Notes under the pieces: model-generated | What the model saw: the letters and a program-made list of their open reading frames with translations, nothing else | Told to the model about the DNA's origin: nothing | The model's database searches: none | Part shown: in pieces, positions 1-7,756 of the stretch | Numbering within the stretch: the first letter of the stretch is position 1 | How the letters are laid out: each line of letters starts with the position of its first letter | NCBI RefSeq assembly: GCF_900497595.1 | Contig: NZ_UFQO01000001.1 | Coordinates: 434,001-498,000, forward strand | Direction: 5' to 3' | DNA from: Treponema pectinovorum | GTDB taxonomy: Bacteria > Spirochaetota > Spirochaetia > Treponematales > Treponemataceae | DNA: 64,000 bases | Program-made: the position numbers and the translations under genes

Positions 1-639
1 TTTGCAGAATCGATTCCTTTTGTAGAATACGAAAGCGTAAGAAAGTTCATAAAAAAAATAGCAGGTTTTTCTTACGGCTGGACACAAGGGAATAAAAATA
101 CAGTTTTTGAAATTCCAGTAAAATCTCAAGAGGAAGATTTTTCAGGAACAGAATTGATTTCGCTTGTGGAAAGAAAAAATCAGCAATCGCAAAAAAAACA
201 AAGCTCTGTCATAGTTTCAACTCCAATTTGTTTTGATGACGCATATTCGCACGTCTTTAGAGGGCTTTTTTTGGCAGGAACAGAACTTTTTATGAACATA
301 ACAAACGATTCCTGGTCAAAAACGCAGTCCGCAGAATATCAGCATTTTGCAGTTTCCGCATATAGAGCGATTGAATTTAGAACAACCTTTGCACGATGCA
401 CAAATTCCGGTTTTACTGTCGTATTAAATCCTACTGGAAAAATAATCGATTCGATTCCGCTTTTTGAAGAAGAAGTTTTATCGGCAAAAATTCCAATTTA
501 CGAAAGAAAATTAACCCTTGCCTGCCTGCTTGGCGACTGGCTTCCTTATACCCTTATGATTTTTATCGCCTATGTGATACTAAAAGATTCCTTAAAAAAA
601 CTTAAATTCTTTTTTGAGCGAATTCTATTGCAATCATAG
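1..639 (+). CDS. lnt: Apolipoprotein N-acyltransferase, C-terminal part (cut by window edge)
   Basis: The open frame runs in from base 1, so only the last 212 residues are visible. The visible part is the nitrilase-like periplasmic domain of Lnt, which transfers an acyl chain to the N-terminal cysteine of lipoproteins at the inner membrane. The start of the visible part (PFVEYESVRKF) matches the family. The probable nucleophile cysteine lies in STPICFDD (codon at 229-231). NITNDSW and AYRAIEFRTTFARCTNSG follow, and a final hydrophobic helix (LPYTLMIFIAYVIL) is typical of the C-terminal membrane segment. The many lipoproteins in this window would be its substrates. The 5' end is missing, so total length cannot be judged. 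Confidence 0.88.
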   Translation, partial: FAESIPFVEYESVRKFIKKIAGFSYGWTQGNKNTVFEIPVKSQEEDFSGTELISLVERKNQQSQKKQSSVIVSTPICFDDAYSHVFRGLFLAGTELFMNITNDSWSKTQSAEYQHFAVSAYRAIEFRTTFARCTNSGFTVVLNPTGKIIDSIPLFEEEVLSAKIPIYERKLTLACLLGDWLPYTLMIFIAYVILKDSLKKLKFFFERILLQS

Positions 640-702
640 ATTTAGTGTTTTATGATTAGAATGTTATCTAAAAACGCTATTTTGAGGGGATAAATTTAAT
701 TT

Positions 703-1236
703 ATGCGCTGTCCATACTGCGGAAGCCTAGACGACAAAGTTATAGAATCGCGCACAATGGCAAACGGAGAGTCAATTCGCCGTCGCCGTGAATGCGTAAG
801 TTGCGGCTACCGATTTACAAGTTATGAAAGAATCGAAGAAAAGCCGTTCATGGTTGTAAAACGAGATGGAAGAAGGCAGCCTTTTGACAGAACAAAACTT
901 GAAAAAGGAATAGAGCGCGCACTTGAGAAACGACCTGTCGCAACAAATATGATAGAAAATATCGTAAACGAGATTGAAGACAAGGCGGTTTTGTCAGGCA
1001 AGGCCAATAGAGAAATTTCTACGACAGAACTTGGCGAACTCGTCCTCCAGCGTCTATACGAAGTCGATAAAGTTGCATATATCAGATTTGCTTCGGTTTA
1101 TAAGCATTTTGAAAATCTCGACGAATTTATAACAGAAGTCAACAGTCTCGATAAAAAGAACAAAACGTCAAAATCAAAAACAGATAAAAATTCAAAGCAG
1201 GAAAAAAACGATAACAAAATCTCGGAGGGATTATAA
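703..1236 (+). CDS. nrdR: Transcriptional repressor NrdR
   Basis: NrdR senses ATP/dATP and represses ribonucleotide reductase genes. The protein has 177 residues. Its N-terminal zinc ribbon is CPYCG...CVSCGYRF, followed by an ATP-cone starting at PFMVVKRDGRRQPFDR and running to about residue 140. The lysine- and asparagine-rich tail (about residues 148-177) is longer than in typical NrdR of about 150 residues. The ATG at 703 is preceded by a TGAGGGG ribosome site at 683-689. nrdD begins three bases after the stop, so repressor and target are probably co-transcribed. I did not find a convincing NrdR-box pair in the short upstream gap. Confidence 0.95.
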   Translation: MRCPYCGSLDDKVIESRTMANGESIRRRRECVSCGYRFTSYERIEEKPFMVVKRDGRRQPFDRTKLEKGIERALEKRPVATNMIENIVNEIEDKAVLSGKANREISTTELGELVLQRLYEVDKVAYIRFASVYKHFENLDEFITEVNSLDKKNKTSKSKTDKNSKQEKNDNKISEGL

Positions 1237-1238
1237 GA

Positions 1239-3368
1239 TTGAGCGACTTTGAAAATTCAGAAAATTCTAGTGACGATTTGTCGATTTTTCCACAATGGAG
1301 AAATTTTCTTGCCTCTAATAACGCACAAGAGACAAAAGGATTTTTGCGTCAAGTTGTAAAACGCAACGGTTCTATCGAAAAATACGATCGCACAAAAATT
1401 GAACTTGCAATAAACAAAGCCATGATGGCTGTAAATAAAATTCCAAACGAAGAAAAAGCAAAACTTCTTACCGACAAAGTTGAAGAAAACCTGCGCATTC
1501 TGCTGGCTGGTCGGCGTGCGCATTCAATTCCTGCTATCGAAGAAATTCAAGACATAGTTGAAAATTCCCTTATTGAAGCAAAAGAAGTGGAAGTTGCAAA
1601 AGCCTACATACTTTACAGAGCAAAACACGAAGCAATCAGGGATTCAAAATCGTTGATGCTCGATATAAATGCGACGATGGACGGCTATCTTGCACAGTCA
1701 GACTGGCGAGTAAAGGAAAACGCAAATGTTAACTTTTCTCTTGGGGGACTTATCCTTCATAACTCTGGAACGGTAACAGCAAATTACTGGCTAAAAAACA
1801 TCTATACTCCAGAAATAACAGATGCTCATAAAACCTGTGCTTTTCATATACACGACCTTTCGATGTTTTCCGGATATTGTGCAGGCTGGTCTTTAAGGCA
1901 GCTGATAAAAGAAGGCTTAGGCGGAGTTCCAGATAAGATAACTTCAAAACCTGCAAAGCACCTTTCAACTTTGGTAAATCAAATCGTAAACTTTTTGGGC
2001 ATAATGCAAAACGAATGGGCAGGAGCACAAGCCTTTTCTTCGTTCGACACCTACCTCGCACCCTTTGTAAAAGCAGATAATCTCGACTACAAAGCAGTTC
2101 GACAGTGCATTCAAAGCTATATTTACGGCGTAAATACTCCAAGCAGATGGGGCTCTCAAGCGCCATTCACAAACATCACTCTCGACTGGGCTTGCCCACA
2201 AGATTTAAAAGATAAACCTGCAATAGTCGGCGGCGAAGAACAGAATTTTACCTACGGCGACTGCCAGAAAGAAATGGATATGATAAACAAAGCTTTTCTG
2301 GAGCTTTTGCTTGAAGGCGATGCGGTAGGACGAGGTTTTGCATATCCTATACCGACATACAACATAACAAAGGATTTTAACTGGGATAGCGAAAACTCAA
2401 AACTCCTGTTTGAAATTACAAGTGCTTATGGAATTCCTTACTTTCAGAATTTTATAAATTCAGATTTAGACCCAAGTGATGTGCGCTCAATGTGCTGCCG
2501 CTTACGCCTTGATAAACGAGAATTGAGAAAAAGAGGTGGTGGGCTTTTTGGTTCAGATGAATTTACGGGTTCGCTAGGAGTTGTAACGATAAATCTTCCT
2601 CAAATAGGCTTCCTTGCAAAGACCGAAGAAGAGTTTTTTGCGCGTCTCGACTACCTTATGGATCTTGCAAAAGAAAGCCTTTGCATAAAGCGAAAAGTCA
2701 TTCAAAAACTATTGAACAACGGTCTTTTTCCTTATACAAAGCGCTATCTAAAAACACTCGATAATCACTTTAACACGATAGGTCTTTGCGGAATGAATGA
2801 ATGTTGCTTAAATTTTTTAGGCGTAAACATAGTAGATTCAAAAGGATATGAGTTTGCATCGAATCTTTTGGATTATATGCGAAAAAGGATTCAAGACTAT
2901 CAGGAGCAAACTGGCGAACTTTTTAATCTGGAAGCAACACCCGCAGAAAGCACTTCGTACAGGCTTGCCCGACACGACAAAACAAACTATCCAACTATAA
3001 TAACAAGCGGAAAAAACGAACCTTACTATACGAACAGTTCTCAACTTCCTGTAGACTACACCGCAGATGTTTTTGAAGCGCTCGATCATCAAGAAAAACT
3101 TCAGACAAAATATACTGGCGGCACGGTATTTCACATGTTCTTGGGCGAAAAGATAAAAGATTGGAAAACCTGTAGGGATATGGTAAAGAAAGTCTTTACA
3201 AATTATCGGATTCCTTACTTCACTATAAGCCCTACTTATTCAATCTGCCCAATCCACGGCTATATAGCAGGCGAGCATTTTGAATGTCCAAGGTGCAAAA
3301 TGGAAAAAGAAAAAGAATTGAGAGAAAAACTTTCAAAGTTAAAAGCACAAAGAGATGCTTTAAAATAA
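1239..3368 (+). CDS. nrdD: Anaerobic (class III) ribonucleotide reductase, catalytic chain lacking the glycyl-radical tail
   Basis: This is the catalytic chain of the oxygen-independent ribonucleotide reductase. The start is TTG at 1239, behind GGAGGG at about 1224-1229. An ATP-cone occupies about residues 38-135 (RQVVKRNGSIEKYD). The ten-stranded barrel core follows, with active-site-type cysteines at MCCRLRLD (C419/C420) and GLCGMNECCLNFLG. The zinc site near the end is C670-x2-H673...C683-x2-C686. In ordinary NrdD the glycyl-radical loop (RVxGYxR) follows the zinc site in the same chain. Here the protein stops after a short lysine-rich helix, and the radical segment is encoded by the next gene. 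Only the assembled pair should be active. Confidence 0.93.
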   Translation: MSDFENSENSSDDLSIFPQWRNFLASNNAQETKGFLRQVVKRNGSIEKYDRTKIELAINKAMMAVNKIPNEEKAKLLTDKVEENLRILLAGRRAHSIPAIEEIQDIVENSLIEAKEVEVAKAYILYRAKHEAIRDSKSLMLDINATMDGYLAQSDWRVKENANVNFSLGGLILHNSGTVTANYWLKNIYTPEITDAHKTCAFHIHDLSMFSGYCAGWSLRQLIKEGLGGVPDKITSKPAKHLSTLVNQIVNFLGIMQNEWAGAQAFSSFDTYLAPFVKADNLDYKAVRQCIQSYIYGVNTPSRWGSQAPFTNITLDWACPQDLKDKPAIVGGEEQNFTYGDCQKEMDMINKAFLELLLEGDAVGRGFAYPIPTYNITKDFNWDSENSKLLFEITSAYGIPYFQNFINSDLDPSDVRSMCCRLRLDKRELRKRGGGLFGSDEFTGSLGVVTINLPQIGFLAKTEEEFFARLDYLMDLAKESLCIKRKVIQKLLNNGLFPYTKRYLKTLDNHFNTIGLCGMNECCLNFLGVNIVDSKGYEFASNLLDYMRKRIQDYQEQTGELFNLEATPAESTSYRLARHDKTNYPTIITSGKNEPYYTNSSQLPVDYTADVFEALDHQEKLQTKYTGGTVFHMFLGEKIKDWKTCRDMVKKVFTNYRIPYFTISPTYSICPIHGYIAGEHFECPRCKMEKEKELREKLSKLKAQRDALK

Positions 3369-3391
3369 AAAAAACAAAGTGGGAGATGAAA

Positions 3392-3910
3392 ATGGCAGAA
3401 TCAAAAATGACTCTGGAAGAGATTGAAGCTCAAATTGCCGAACTAGAAAAACAACTTGAAGATGTTCACGGAACACAAACAGAAGTTTACGCTAGAATTG
3501 TGGGATATTACCGTGCAATAAGAAACTGGAACAAAGGAAAGCACGACGAGTTTACAAATAGAAAAGTATTCAACGCAGAAAAATCTATCGCAGGCCACGC
3601 AGAATCATCAAAAAATGATGCAAGAACTGCTCAAAACGAAGAAAAAATAGACTCTGGCATTCATTATGAGTTTTTTATGAGAAAAACCTGCCCTAATTGT
3701 CCTCCAGTAAAAGAATATATAAAAAATCTTGAATTTGGCGGAACTGTAATCGATGTCGATACTGCTCAAGGTCTAAAGCAAGCCGCTCAAAAAGGAGTAT
3801 TTTCTGCTCCAACGGCAATATTTTACGACAACCTAGGTAACGAAATTGGCAGAGGACACAGCGTAGAAGAAATAAAATCTGTAATCGCTCCTATTGCCGT
3901 AGTTGCATAG
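3392..3910 (+). CDS. Stand-alone glycyl-radical domain fused to a glutaredoxin-like domain (missing C-terminal part of NrdD)
   Basis: The protein has 172 residues from the ATG at 3392, which sits six bases after GGGAG (3381-3385). An in-frame ATG at 3386 abuts that site and is less likely. Residues 7-26 form a charged helix, possibly a docking helix. Residues 28-60 carry the glycyl-radical signature TEVYARIVGYYRAIRNWNKG, with Gly38 as the presumed radical residue. After a low-complexity linker, residues 90-172 look like a NrdH/glutaredoxin fold with a TCPNC active site (C100, C103) and a likely cis-proline in SAPTAIF. The redoxin part suggests disulfide-type reductant use, as in the NrdD2 class, rather than formate. 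It lies between nrdD and nrdG. The function is inferred from motifs. Confidence 0.88.
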   Translation: MAESKMTLEEIEAQIAELEKQLEDVHGTQTEVYARIVGYYRAIRNWNKGKHDEFTNRKVFNAEKSIAGHAESSKNDARTAQNEEKIDSGIHYEFFMRKTCPNCPPVKEYIKNLEFGGTVIDVDTAQGLKQAAQKGVFSAPTAIFYDNLGNEIGRGHSVEEIKSVIAPIAVVA

Positions 3911-3918
3911 ATAAAACG

Positions 3919-4641
3919 ATGAGCGAAAAAATTGGCGCACTTGTTAGAACGTCTTTAGTAGACTTTCCTGGCAAGGTTTGCGCCACAATTTTTTTTAAAA
4001 ACTGCAATCTGCGCTGTCCTTATTGCTATAATCTTTCCTTGGTAAAAGGCGAAGATGAAGAAGACTTTGTAACAATCGAAGAGTTAAAATCTCATTTAGA
4101 AAAACGCAAAAATGTTCTCGACGCACTTGTTATTTCTGGCGGCGAAGCGTTATTAAACAAAAATACTCCTTACATAATCGCCTTTGCAAAAAACTTAGGA
4201 TATAAGGTAAAACTCGATACAAACGGAACCTTCCCAGAAAAACTTGAGCAGCTTTTAAAAGACGAACAAACAGAGCCGGACTTTATAGCGATGGATATAA
4301 AGACCAGCCCTCAAAATTATGCAAAATTTTTATTGCCCCATATTCAAGATGAAAAAAACGAGATTGAAGAAAAACTTATAAAATCCGTAAAAATCCTTTC
4401 AAACCTTCCACCAGAAAAAAGGGAATTCAGGACGGTTTTAGTTCCTACACTTATAAAAAAACAAGATATAAAAAATATCGCTTCAATACTTCCAAAAGAT
4501 GCAAGTTGGCAGTTTGCACGTTTTATAAATGATAACTGCTTAGAGCCTTTATACAATTCTCTTCCGCCATATTCTGAAAAAGAAAGCGAAGATTTGGTTT
4601 ATTTCGCAAAAACGATGATTTTAGGCGCAAATCTAAGGTAA
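3919..4641 (+). CDS. nrdG: Anaerobic ribonucleotide reductase activating protein (radical SAM)
   Basis: This is the radical-SAM activase that places the glycyl radical on NrdD. The 240-residue protein has the cluster motif CNLRCPYC (CxxxCxxC) near residue 30, then the SAM-binding ISGGEALL and a DTNGTFPE segment. The start ATG at 3919 follows the radical/redoxin gene by eight bases, so the three genes and nrdR form one operon. The N-terminus (IGALVRTSLVDFPGKVCATIFF) is typical of the NrdG2-like group associated with NrdD2-type enzymes. The partner receiving the radical should be the small protein encoded just upstream, not the large catalytic chain itself. Confidence 0.92.
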   Translation: MSEKIGALVRTSLVDFPGKVCATIFFKNCNLRCPYCYNLSLVKGEDEEDFVTIEELKSHLEKRKNVLDALVISGGEALLNKNTPYIIAFAKNLGYKVKLDTNGTFPEKLEQLLKDEQTEPDFIAMDIKTSPQNYAKFLLPHIQDEKNEIEEKLIKSVKILSNLPPEKREFRTVLVPTLIKKQDIKNIASILPKDASWQFARFINDNCLEPLYNSLPPYSEKESEDLVYFAKTMILGANLR

Positions 4642-4709
4642 AATTTTAATTTTTTCTAAAACGAAGATTGACTTGATTTTTACATTCTGCTATCATTGAA
4701 AAATCTCAT

Positions 4710-4782
4710 GGGGGCATAGTCCAGCTGGTAGAACACCGGACTCATATTCCGTATGTCATAGGTTCAAGTCCTATTGCCCCTA
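4710..4782 (+). tRNA. tRNA with CAT anticodon (elongator Met or Ile2)
   Basis: A cloverleaf can be drawn with acceptor GGGGGCA/TGCCCCT, anticodon loop CTCATAT (anticodon CAT) and T arm ATAGG-TTCAAGT-CCTAT. The anticodon stem lacks the three G-C pairs of initiator tRNA, so it is either elongator tRNA-Met or lysidine-type tRNA-Ile2. A G-T pair at 1-72 and a C-T mismatch at 27-43 are slightly irregular. The 3' CCA is not encoded. Confidence 0.9.
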
Positions 4783-4788
4783 AAGATT

Positions 4789-4817
4789 AAGGCTAGTCAA
4801 TTTGGCTAGCCTTTTTT
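4789..4817 (+). terminator. Rho-independent terminator after the CAT tRNA
   Basis: AAGGCTAG (4789-4796) pairs with CTAGCCTT (4806-4813), followed by a run of T. It ends the tRNA transcript before argF. Confidence 0.85.
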
Positions 4818-4890
4818 AATTGGCTCTTTTTTGCTTTTGTGCAGATGGCTGATTAAAAACTTTATTTTTCTTTTTCATTTGGAGGAAGAT

Positions 4891-5844
4891 ATGATTAAAG
4901 CAGAAAAATTCAAATCGAATTTTAAAGGTCGCTCACTTTTAAGTTGGCTAGATTATACGCCAGAAGAAATTTTACAATTCCTCGACTACTCTTTTCTCGT
5001 AAAAAAACAAGCGCATAAAGGCGAAATTCATCAAAGATTTTTAGGAAAGACCATAGCCTTAATTTTTGAAAAACGCTCGACAAGAACTCGCTCTTCATTT
5101 GAGACCGCATTTGGAGAGGAAGGCGGACATCCTGTTTTTATGTCAACACAGGACATTCAACTCGGTGGCAAAGAAAGCGTAAAAGATACCGCCAGAGTTT
5201 TAGGAAGAATGTTCAGCGCGATTGAATTTAGAGGTTTTAAACAGGAACACGTACAAGAGTTAGCACAATATTCAAATATTCCTGTTATAAATGGACTTAC
5301 CGATGAATTTCATCCAACACAAGCTCTTGCAGATGTTATGACGTTAAAAGAAAATTTTGGAAAATTAAAAGGTTTAAAATGGGTATTCTGTGGCGATGGA
5401 AGAAACAATGTTGCCCGTTCTATGATGATAATTTCCGCAAAACTCGGAATCGATTTTGCAATCTATGCACCAAAAGAACTCTTGCCACCTAAGGATATTC
5501 AAAATATCTGCGAACCGATAGCAAAACAAAGCGGAGCAAAAATTGAAATTTCAGATGATATTTCGGTTGTAAAAGGTGCTGATTGCCTTTATACTGATGT
5601 TTGGGTTTCTATGGGTGAAGAAGCACTCAAAGACGAAAGAACCCGATTGCTTAAACCGTATCAGGTAAACAAAGCTCTTATGGCTGCAACAGGAAAAAGC
5701 ACGACGATTTTTATGCATTGTCTTCCAGCAGTAATTGGGCAAGAAGTTACCGAAGACGTTTTTGAAGGTCCACAAAGCAAGGTTTGGGACGAAGCCGAAA
5801 ACAGAAAACATACGATAAAAGCAATAATGCTAGCGCTTATATAG
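4891..5844 (+). CDS. argF: Ornithine carbamoyltransferase
   Basis: The enzyme interconverts ornithine plus carbamoyl phosphate and citrulline plus phosphate in the cytoplasm. It has 317 residues from the ATG at 4891, directly after GGAGGAAG. An upstream in-frame start at 4831 has no ribosome site. The carbamoyl-phosphate loop is KRSTRTRSSFE, the second substrate loop is FHPTQALADVMT, and the ornithine-side signature is HCLPA. No other arginine genes are nearby, so the sequence does not show whether it is biosynthetic (ArgF) or part of the arginine deiminase pathway (ArcB). It is a lone gene between two terminators with the small secreted-protein gene. Confidence 0.93.
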   Translation: MIKAEKFKSNFKGRSLLSWLDYTPEEILQFLDYSFLVKKQAHKGEIHQRFLGKTIALIFEKRSTRTRSSFETAFGEEGGHPVFMSTQDIQLGGKESVKDTARVLGRMFSAIEFRGFKQEHVQELAQYSNIPVINGLTDEFHPTQALADVMTLKENFGKLKGLKWVFCGDGRNNVARSMMIISAKLGIDFAIYAPKELLPPKDIQNICEPIAKQSGAKIEISDDISVVKGADCLYTDVWVSMGEEALKDERTRLLKPYQVNKALMAATGKSTTIFMHCLPAVIGQEVTEDVFEGPQSKVWDEAENRKHTIKAIMLALI

Positions 5845-5865
5845 TCGCAACAGGAGATGCTTAAA

Positions 5866-6309
5866 ATGAAAAAAACGATTATCGTTGCACTTATTTCTGT
5901 AGCTCTTTTCGCTGGGCTTTCCTTTACGGTTTTTGCACAGGAAAAAGCAGAAGTTGCAGAAAAACAGTACAAGTATCCGTATCAAGAATCAAATTTAAGT
6001 TACAAAAACGTTGTAGTTTACAAAGTTTTAGATCAAAAAGATGCTTACATCGTTATGTATGCAAAGGGGCATAGGGAAGTAGGAAATATTGCAATCCCAA
6101 AAAGATGGTATAAAGAATCCCCGCATAAACTTGCATTTAGAAAACTTCCAAAAGGAATGGATCCTTATATGACAGTTCTATACCGTGGGGGTCAATTCGA
6201 TCAGGTGATACTTACTATGCCAGAAAGCCGTGCAAATTCTGCTTGGGGGGTTGCAGACAGCAATGCTCAAGTGGACGTAAGTAAGGATACGTTTGACATA
6301 ATATACTAA
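5866..6309 (+). CDS. Small secreted protein of unknown function
   Basis: I do not recognise this family. The ATG at 5866 is nine bases after AGGAG (5852-5856); the ATG at 5857 touches that site and is unlikely. The first 24 residues are a signal peptide (KK, hydrophobic core, TVFA), so the mature protein of about 123 residues should be periplasmic or surface exposed. There is no lipobox cysteine. The mature part is rich in tyrosine and charged residues, with strand-like segments (NVVVYKVLDQKDAYIVMYA, MTVLYRGGQFDQVILTM). It follows argF by 21 bases and is closed by a terminator. Confidence 0.75.
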   Translation: MKKTIIVALISVALFAGLSFTVFAQEKAEVAEKQYKYPYQESNLSYKNVVVYKVLDQKDAYIVMYAKGHREVGNIAIPKRWYKESPHKLAFRKLPKGMDPYMTVLYRGGQFDQVILTMPESRANSAWGVADSNAQVDVSKDTFDIIY

Positions 6310-6337
6310 AGATATTATTTTTATAAAAAATAGGATG

Positions 6338-6365
6338 AGAGCCGTCTTTGTGATGGCTCTTTTTT
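6338..6365 (+). terminator. Rho-independent terminator
   Basis: AGAGCC (6338-6343) pairs with GGCTCT (6355-6360), followed by T6. It ends the argF/secreted-protein unit. Confidence 0.85.
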
Positions 6366-6393
6366 GTACCCAAATAAATTTTAAGGAATTCTT

Positions 6394-7374
6394 ATGAATA
6401 TAATAAGCGAAGCACAATTTGACGCCTTTAAGGCGTTTTTAGATAAACACGAGTTTTTCTTTATTGCAGGTCATAAGGAACCTGACGGAGACTGCGTTTA
6501 CAGTTGTCTTGTGATGGGCGAAATTTTAAGTAAGATGAACCTTGAATATCAACTTATAAATGCAGGACCTTTTAAAAGAAATGAAATTGCAGAAACAGAG
6601 TCTTTTTTCACCTCGACACCGCAATTTTTAAGCGAACCGGAAAGAAAAAAAACAGGACTTATCATACTCGACTGTTCAGAAATGCACAGGCTTGGCGAAA
6701 TTGACGGAGACCTTTCAAATTTAGACACCTTTACAATAGATCACCATCTTACTGCGGATGTAAAAGAAAATTGCATAATAGATTCAACGGCTCCAGCAAC
6801 TTGCTGTCTTTTGCAGCAACTCTATGAAAAATTTATAGGCGATTTGGACAAAAAAACAGCGACCTATATATTTTTAGGGCAAAGCACAGACACTGGATAT
6901 TTTAAATTTTTGGGAAACGATTCACAGCTGGTATTTTTGCAAACTGCAAGGCTTGTAAAAGCAGGTGTAAATCCCAGAGAAATCTACGACAAAATTACAG
7001 GCGGAAGACCTTATTCAACACGAAAGCTTTTGGGAGTTTTGCTTACGAGAGCAGAGAGGGCGTGCAATGATAAACTCGTTATAACCTGGGAAACCTTAGA
7101 AGACACGAAAAAATTTGGACAGGAAGGACGCGATAGCGACAGCCTTTATTCAATCTTACTTTCTACGACTGGAGTTGAAGTGGTTGTATTTTTACGGCAG
7201 GATACGGAGTTTACCTGTACAGCAGGGCTTCGCTCAAAAAAAGACTGCGACGTAAGTGCGATTGCAGCAAAATTTGGTGGAGGCGGACACAAAAACGCTT
7301 CGGGATTGAGCGTGCAAGGTCGGCTTGAAAACCTGATTCCAGAAATCAAAAAAGAATTCGCAAAGGTTTTATAA
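6394..7374 (+). CDS. nrnA: DHH-family nanoRNase / pAp phosphatase (NrnA-like)
   Basis: A 326-residue DHH/DHHA1 phosphoesterase. The metal-binding signatures are visible: GHKEPDGDC near residue 27, LDCSEM, and DHHLTAD (the DHH motif) near residue 125. The DHHA1 domain ends with GGGGHKNASG. NrnA-type enzymes degrade 2-5 nucleotide RNAs and 3'-phosphoadenosine 5'-phosphate, in place of Orn, and also finish breakdown of pGpG from c-di-GMP. That would suit a genome with PilZ and HD-GYP proteins. The start ATG 6394 follows AAGGAA. Which activity dominates cannot be read from the sequence. Confidence 0.88.
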   Translation: MNIISEAQFDAFKAFLDKHEFFFIAGHKEPDGDCVYSCLVMGEILSKMNLEYQLINAGPFKRNEIAETESFFTSTPQFLSEPERKKTGLIILDCSEMHRLGEIDGDLSNLDTFTIDHHLTADVKENCIIDSTAPATCCLLQQLYEKFIGDLDKKTATYIFLGQSTDTGYFKFLGNDSQLVFLQTARLVKAGVNPREIYDKITGGRPYSTRKLLGVLLTRAERACNDKLVITWETLEDTKKFGQEGRDSDSLYSILLSTTGVEVVVFLRQDTEFTCTAGLRSKKDCDVSAIAAKFGGGGHKNASGLSVQGRLENLIPEIKKEFAKVL

Positions 7375-7467
7375 TTTAGACTATTTTTTTTGAGTGAAAT
7401 TATAGACTACAAATATTTTGATTTTTTTTGAGAATAAGTTTTATCGAATTTTATTTTTATCTTTTAG

Positions 7468-7497
7468 AAACTGCCACAAAACTGGCAGTTTTTTTTA
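7468..7497 (+). terminator. Rho-independent terminator after nrnA
   Basis: AAACTGCCA (7468-7476) pairs perfectly with TGGCAGTTT (7483-7491), with a following T run. The rest of the 7375-7712 gap is very AT-rich, and short open frames there look accidental. Confidence 0.85.
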
Positions 7498-7712
7498 TTT
7501 TTTGTTGGATTTTGCAAGATTTTTGAAAGTTTTTGAAAGAAAAATCAATTTTCTAAATTTAGACTGCAAGATTTTTTTAGGAAAAGTCTTATTTTTTCAC
7601 AAATAAAAAATATTTTGCAGCAATTTAAAAAAAAATTGTTTGATTTTTGCCTGCTTTTGCAAGTTCAGACTTTTAAAACAAAAAAAATATCAAAAAAAAC
7701 ATAATTTTTGCA

Positions 7713-7730
7713 TTGGCACAGAAATTGCTA
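7713..7730 (+). promoter_or_regulatory. Sigma-54 (RpoN) type -24/-12 promoter
   Basis: TTGGCAC at 7713-7719, then five bases, then TTGC at 7725-7728. The GG and GC doublets have exactly ten bases between them, as the sigma-54 consensus requires (TGGCAC-N5-TTGC). It lies 27 bases upstream of the ATG at 7757, leaving room for a short leader with AAAGGAG. It is not tested experimentally. Confidence 0.8.
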
Positions 7731-7756
7731 AATCAGAGACAAAAGGAGATATAGCA

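Noticed and set aside
640-702. Possible NrdR boxes upstream of nrdR
   Set aside because: I found no pair of sequences close to the acaCwAtATaTwGtgt-type consensus.
3284-3391. Longer version of the radical/redoxin protein starting inside nrdD
   Set aside because: The extra residues are a lysine/arginine-rich shadow of nrdD; the ATG at 3392 with GGGAG is far better.
7418-7606. 62-codon open frame after nrnA
   Set aside because: Phe/Leu/Lys-rich product of a very AT-rich gap, with a terminator hairpin inside it and no ribosome site.
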